From Nisaea nitritireducens (GTDB taxonomy: Bacteria; Pseudomonadota; Alphaproteobacteria; Thalassobaculales; Thalassobaculaceae), in contig NZ_JACZFS010000017.1 in NCBI RefSeq assembly GCF_014904795.1, positions 174,113 to 238,112 on the forward strand: 64,000 nucleotides of DNA, in the 5' to 3' direction. The notes beneath the pieces are model-generated. The model saw only the letters and a list, made by a program, of their open reading frames with translations, was not told where the DNA came from and did no database searches. Shown piece by piece: positions 62,808 to 64,000 of the stretch; the first letter of the stretch is position 1; each line of letters opens with the position of its first letter. The translations under genes were made by a program, and so were the position numbers.

Positions 62808-63233
62808 TTAGCGGACCACAAGGACCGAACAGTTGGCATGGCGCACCACCCGCGCCGCATTCGGCCCGAGCAGGTAATCCTTCAGTGCCGGGCGATGCGA
62901 GGCAATGATAATGAGATCCGCCTCTATCTCCTTCGCCGTCAGGAGCACCATTTCATACACCGTGCCCTGCCGAACGATGTGTTGAACCTGCATTCCCTCC
63001 GGAACGCGCTCCGCGACAAGCGCGTGCAGACGCTTGTTCGCCTCCTTCATCACTTTTTCGGTGTGGTCCTTCGGGAAATACTGCCCGACGAGGCTCATTC
63101 CGAAATCCGGCACCACGGTCATGACCGAAAGGGTCGCCCCGTGCGTCTCGGCATTGGAGATGGCCAGTGGCAGCGCCTTGCTCCACGAATCCTTGTCATC
63201 CAGATCAACTGTCAGAAGGATATGTTTGTACAT
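62808..63233 (-). CDS. Universal stress protein, UspA family
   Basis: The 141-residue single Usp domain opens 'MYKHILLTVDLDDKDSWSKALPLAISNAETHGATLSVMTVVPDFGMS' and ends 'IIASHRPALKDYLLGPNAARVVRHANCSVLVVR'. The C-terminal segment is the nucleotide-binding region, with the first Gly of the ATP motif (LLGPNA) but less typical spacing afterwards. It lies 14 bp downstream of the TRAP transporter gene on the same strand; Usp genes beside TRAP fusion subunits are common and the pair is probably co-expressed. Confidence 0.92.
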   Translation of the reverse strand: MYKHILLTVDLDDKDSWSKALPLAISNAETHGATLSVMTVVPDFGMSLVGQYFPKDHTEKVMKEANKRLHALVAERVPEGMQVQHIVRQGTVYEMVLLTAKEIEADLIIIASHRPALKDYLLGPNAARVVRHANCSVLVVR

Positions 63234-63247
63234 TGTTTCTCTCTTTC

Positions 63248-64000
63248 CTAGACAGCTTCTACCCGGCGGCGACGCAGCCGTTGCAGGAGAATAACCAGAA
63301 CCATCAGACCGACAGCGGGAATGAAGAACAGCTCTTTCGGCAAACGGTCTGCCGGCGTCATGACTTCAGTGACCTGCCAGTCGAAATCGATCCCGGCTTT
63401 TTCAGCGGGACTGCTGAAGCCGAGATTGTCGACCAACGCCTTGCCGTCCTCGAACCGCATTTCCAGCCCGGCAACGTTCGCCAGCCTGTCCGCTCCGGGC
63501 CCTGCCTCGCCCAGCGGCAACAACACAGCCTTGGAGACGATAGTGCCATCCACGGTTTCACCCTGCACCATCAACCGGATATCACCGCCTGCCGGAATGG
63601 ACTCGGCAACCCCATAGATCCCGGTCGGATCATGCTGAATAAATGGCGGGTCGATCTGATCGAGCCAGAAGCCCGGACGAAACAGCGTAAAGGCAACCAG
63701 CAGAAGGGCCGCGGATTCCCACATCTTGTTCCTGACCAACAGGAACATCTGCGTCGCCGATGCGAACATCAGCATGGCGAGAACTGCGGTCGTAACGGTA
63801 AGGATGAAATGAAACACCCCGTCGATCCCGATCATCAGCAACTGGGTGTTGAAGATGAACAGGAACGGCAGGATCGCAGTCCGGATATCGTAGGCAAAGC
63901 CCTGCAGGCCGGTCTTGATGGGATCGCCGCCCGATAGAGCGGCGGCGGCGTAAGCCGCCAGCCCCACCGGTGGCGGATCGTCCGCCAATATCCCCAAAAA
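63248..64000 (-). CDS. TRAP transporter fused permease subunit, C-terminal part (DUF3394)
   Basis: The frame enters from the right edge, so only about 250 C-terminal residues are present. The start of the visible part, 'PPPVGLAAYAAAALSGGDPIKTGLQGFAYDIRTAILPFLFIFNTQLLMIG', is the end of a DctM-type membrane domain of 4TM/12TM TRAP fusion subunits (TAXI-TRAP). The C-terminal DUF3394-like domain follows, including 'PAEKAGIDFDWQVTEV', and a last membrane helix 'ELFFIPAVGLMVLVILLQRLRRRR'. These carriers import organic acids using Na+ gradients with a periplasmic binding protein. The substrate is not visible here. Confidence 0.9.
   Translation of the reverse strand, partial: FLGILADDPPPVGLAAYAAAALSGGDPIKTGLQGFAYDIRTAILPFLFIFNTQLLMIGIDGVFHFILTVTTAVLAMLMFASATQMFLLVRNKMWESAALLLVAFTLFRPGFWLDQIDPPFIQHDPTGIYGVAESIPAGGDIRLMVQGETVDGTIVSKAVLLPLGEAGPGADRLANVAGLEMRFEDGKALVDNLGFSSPAEKAGIDFDWQVTEVMTPADRLPKELFFIPAVGLMVLVILLQRLRRRRVEAV

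Overview
The window reads as an alphaproteobacterial chromosome, probably a free-living, flagellated member of the Rhodospirillales. This is inferred from gene content: a circularly permuted tmRNA gene, a short alphaproteobacterial flagellin, an SspB-alpha ClpXP adaptor, and the ilvB-ilvN-ilvC, hflK-hflC-degP and mreBCD-mrdA-rodA blocks. No taxon is proven.

Positions 1 to about 36,142 are the tRNA-proximal part of a tailed-phage provirus or phage-derived island. Its right end abuts a tRNA-Lys(CTT) gene (36067-36142) next to a tyrosine integrase (34690-35988). The left end lies outside the window. Morphogenesis genes run leftward at 1-7370: HNH nuclease, TerS, TerL, portal, prohead protease, HK97-type capsid, connector. 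Replication and regulatory genes are at 25785-35988: a late-regulator-like protein, a DUF1376 replication protein with internal iterons, Cro/CI-type repressors, a free-standing ClpX-type zinc finger, an excisionase-like protein and the integrase. A 15-bp operator, TTCAG-N5-CTGAA, lies inside the spacer of both the cro promoter (31117-31145) and the int-operon promoter (33264-33292), so one repressor probably controls both.

Between the two phage blocks sits an 18-kb cargo region (about 7.5-25.7 kb). It holds a complete type I-C CRISPR-Cas locus (cas3-cas5-cas8c-cas7-cas4-cas1-cas2, then leader and a 16-repeat array), a SIR2/P-loop NTPase defence-like protein, a secreted endonuclease/exonuclease/phosphatase-fold protein, an IS110-family element, an IS3-family remnant touching the 5' side of cas3, and an AT-rich split membrane-protein gene. 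Two diverged copies of one small gene (7949-8245 and 25254-25457) flank the cargo in inverted orientation, each followed by a perfect hairpin. A defence island inside a phage-type element is the main observation of the window.

From 36.2 kb to the end the sequence is ordinary core chromosome. It contains cell-shape genes (mreB-mreC-mreD-mrdA-rodA), branched-chain amino-acid synthesis (ilvB-ilvN, ilvC), miaA, serB, envelope proteolysis (hflK-hflC-DUF2065-degP), mrp, thymidylate/folate genes (thyA-folA) with a GNAT gene, a TPR/glycosyltransferase-like protein, the tmRNA gene directly followed by sspB, class I fumarase, a small hydrolase, a flagellin, a UspA protein and the C-terminal part of a TRAP transporter fusion subunit. 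All functions are read from sequence motifs and recall of families; no search or structure prediction was run.
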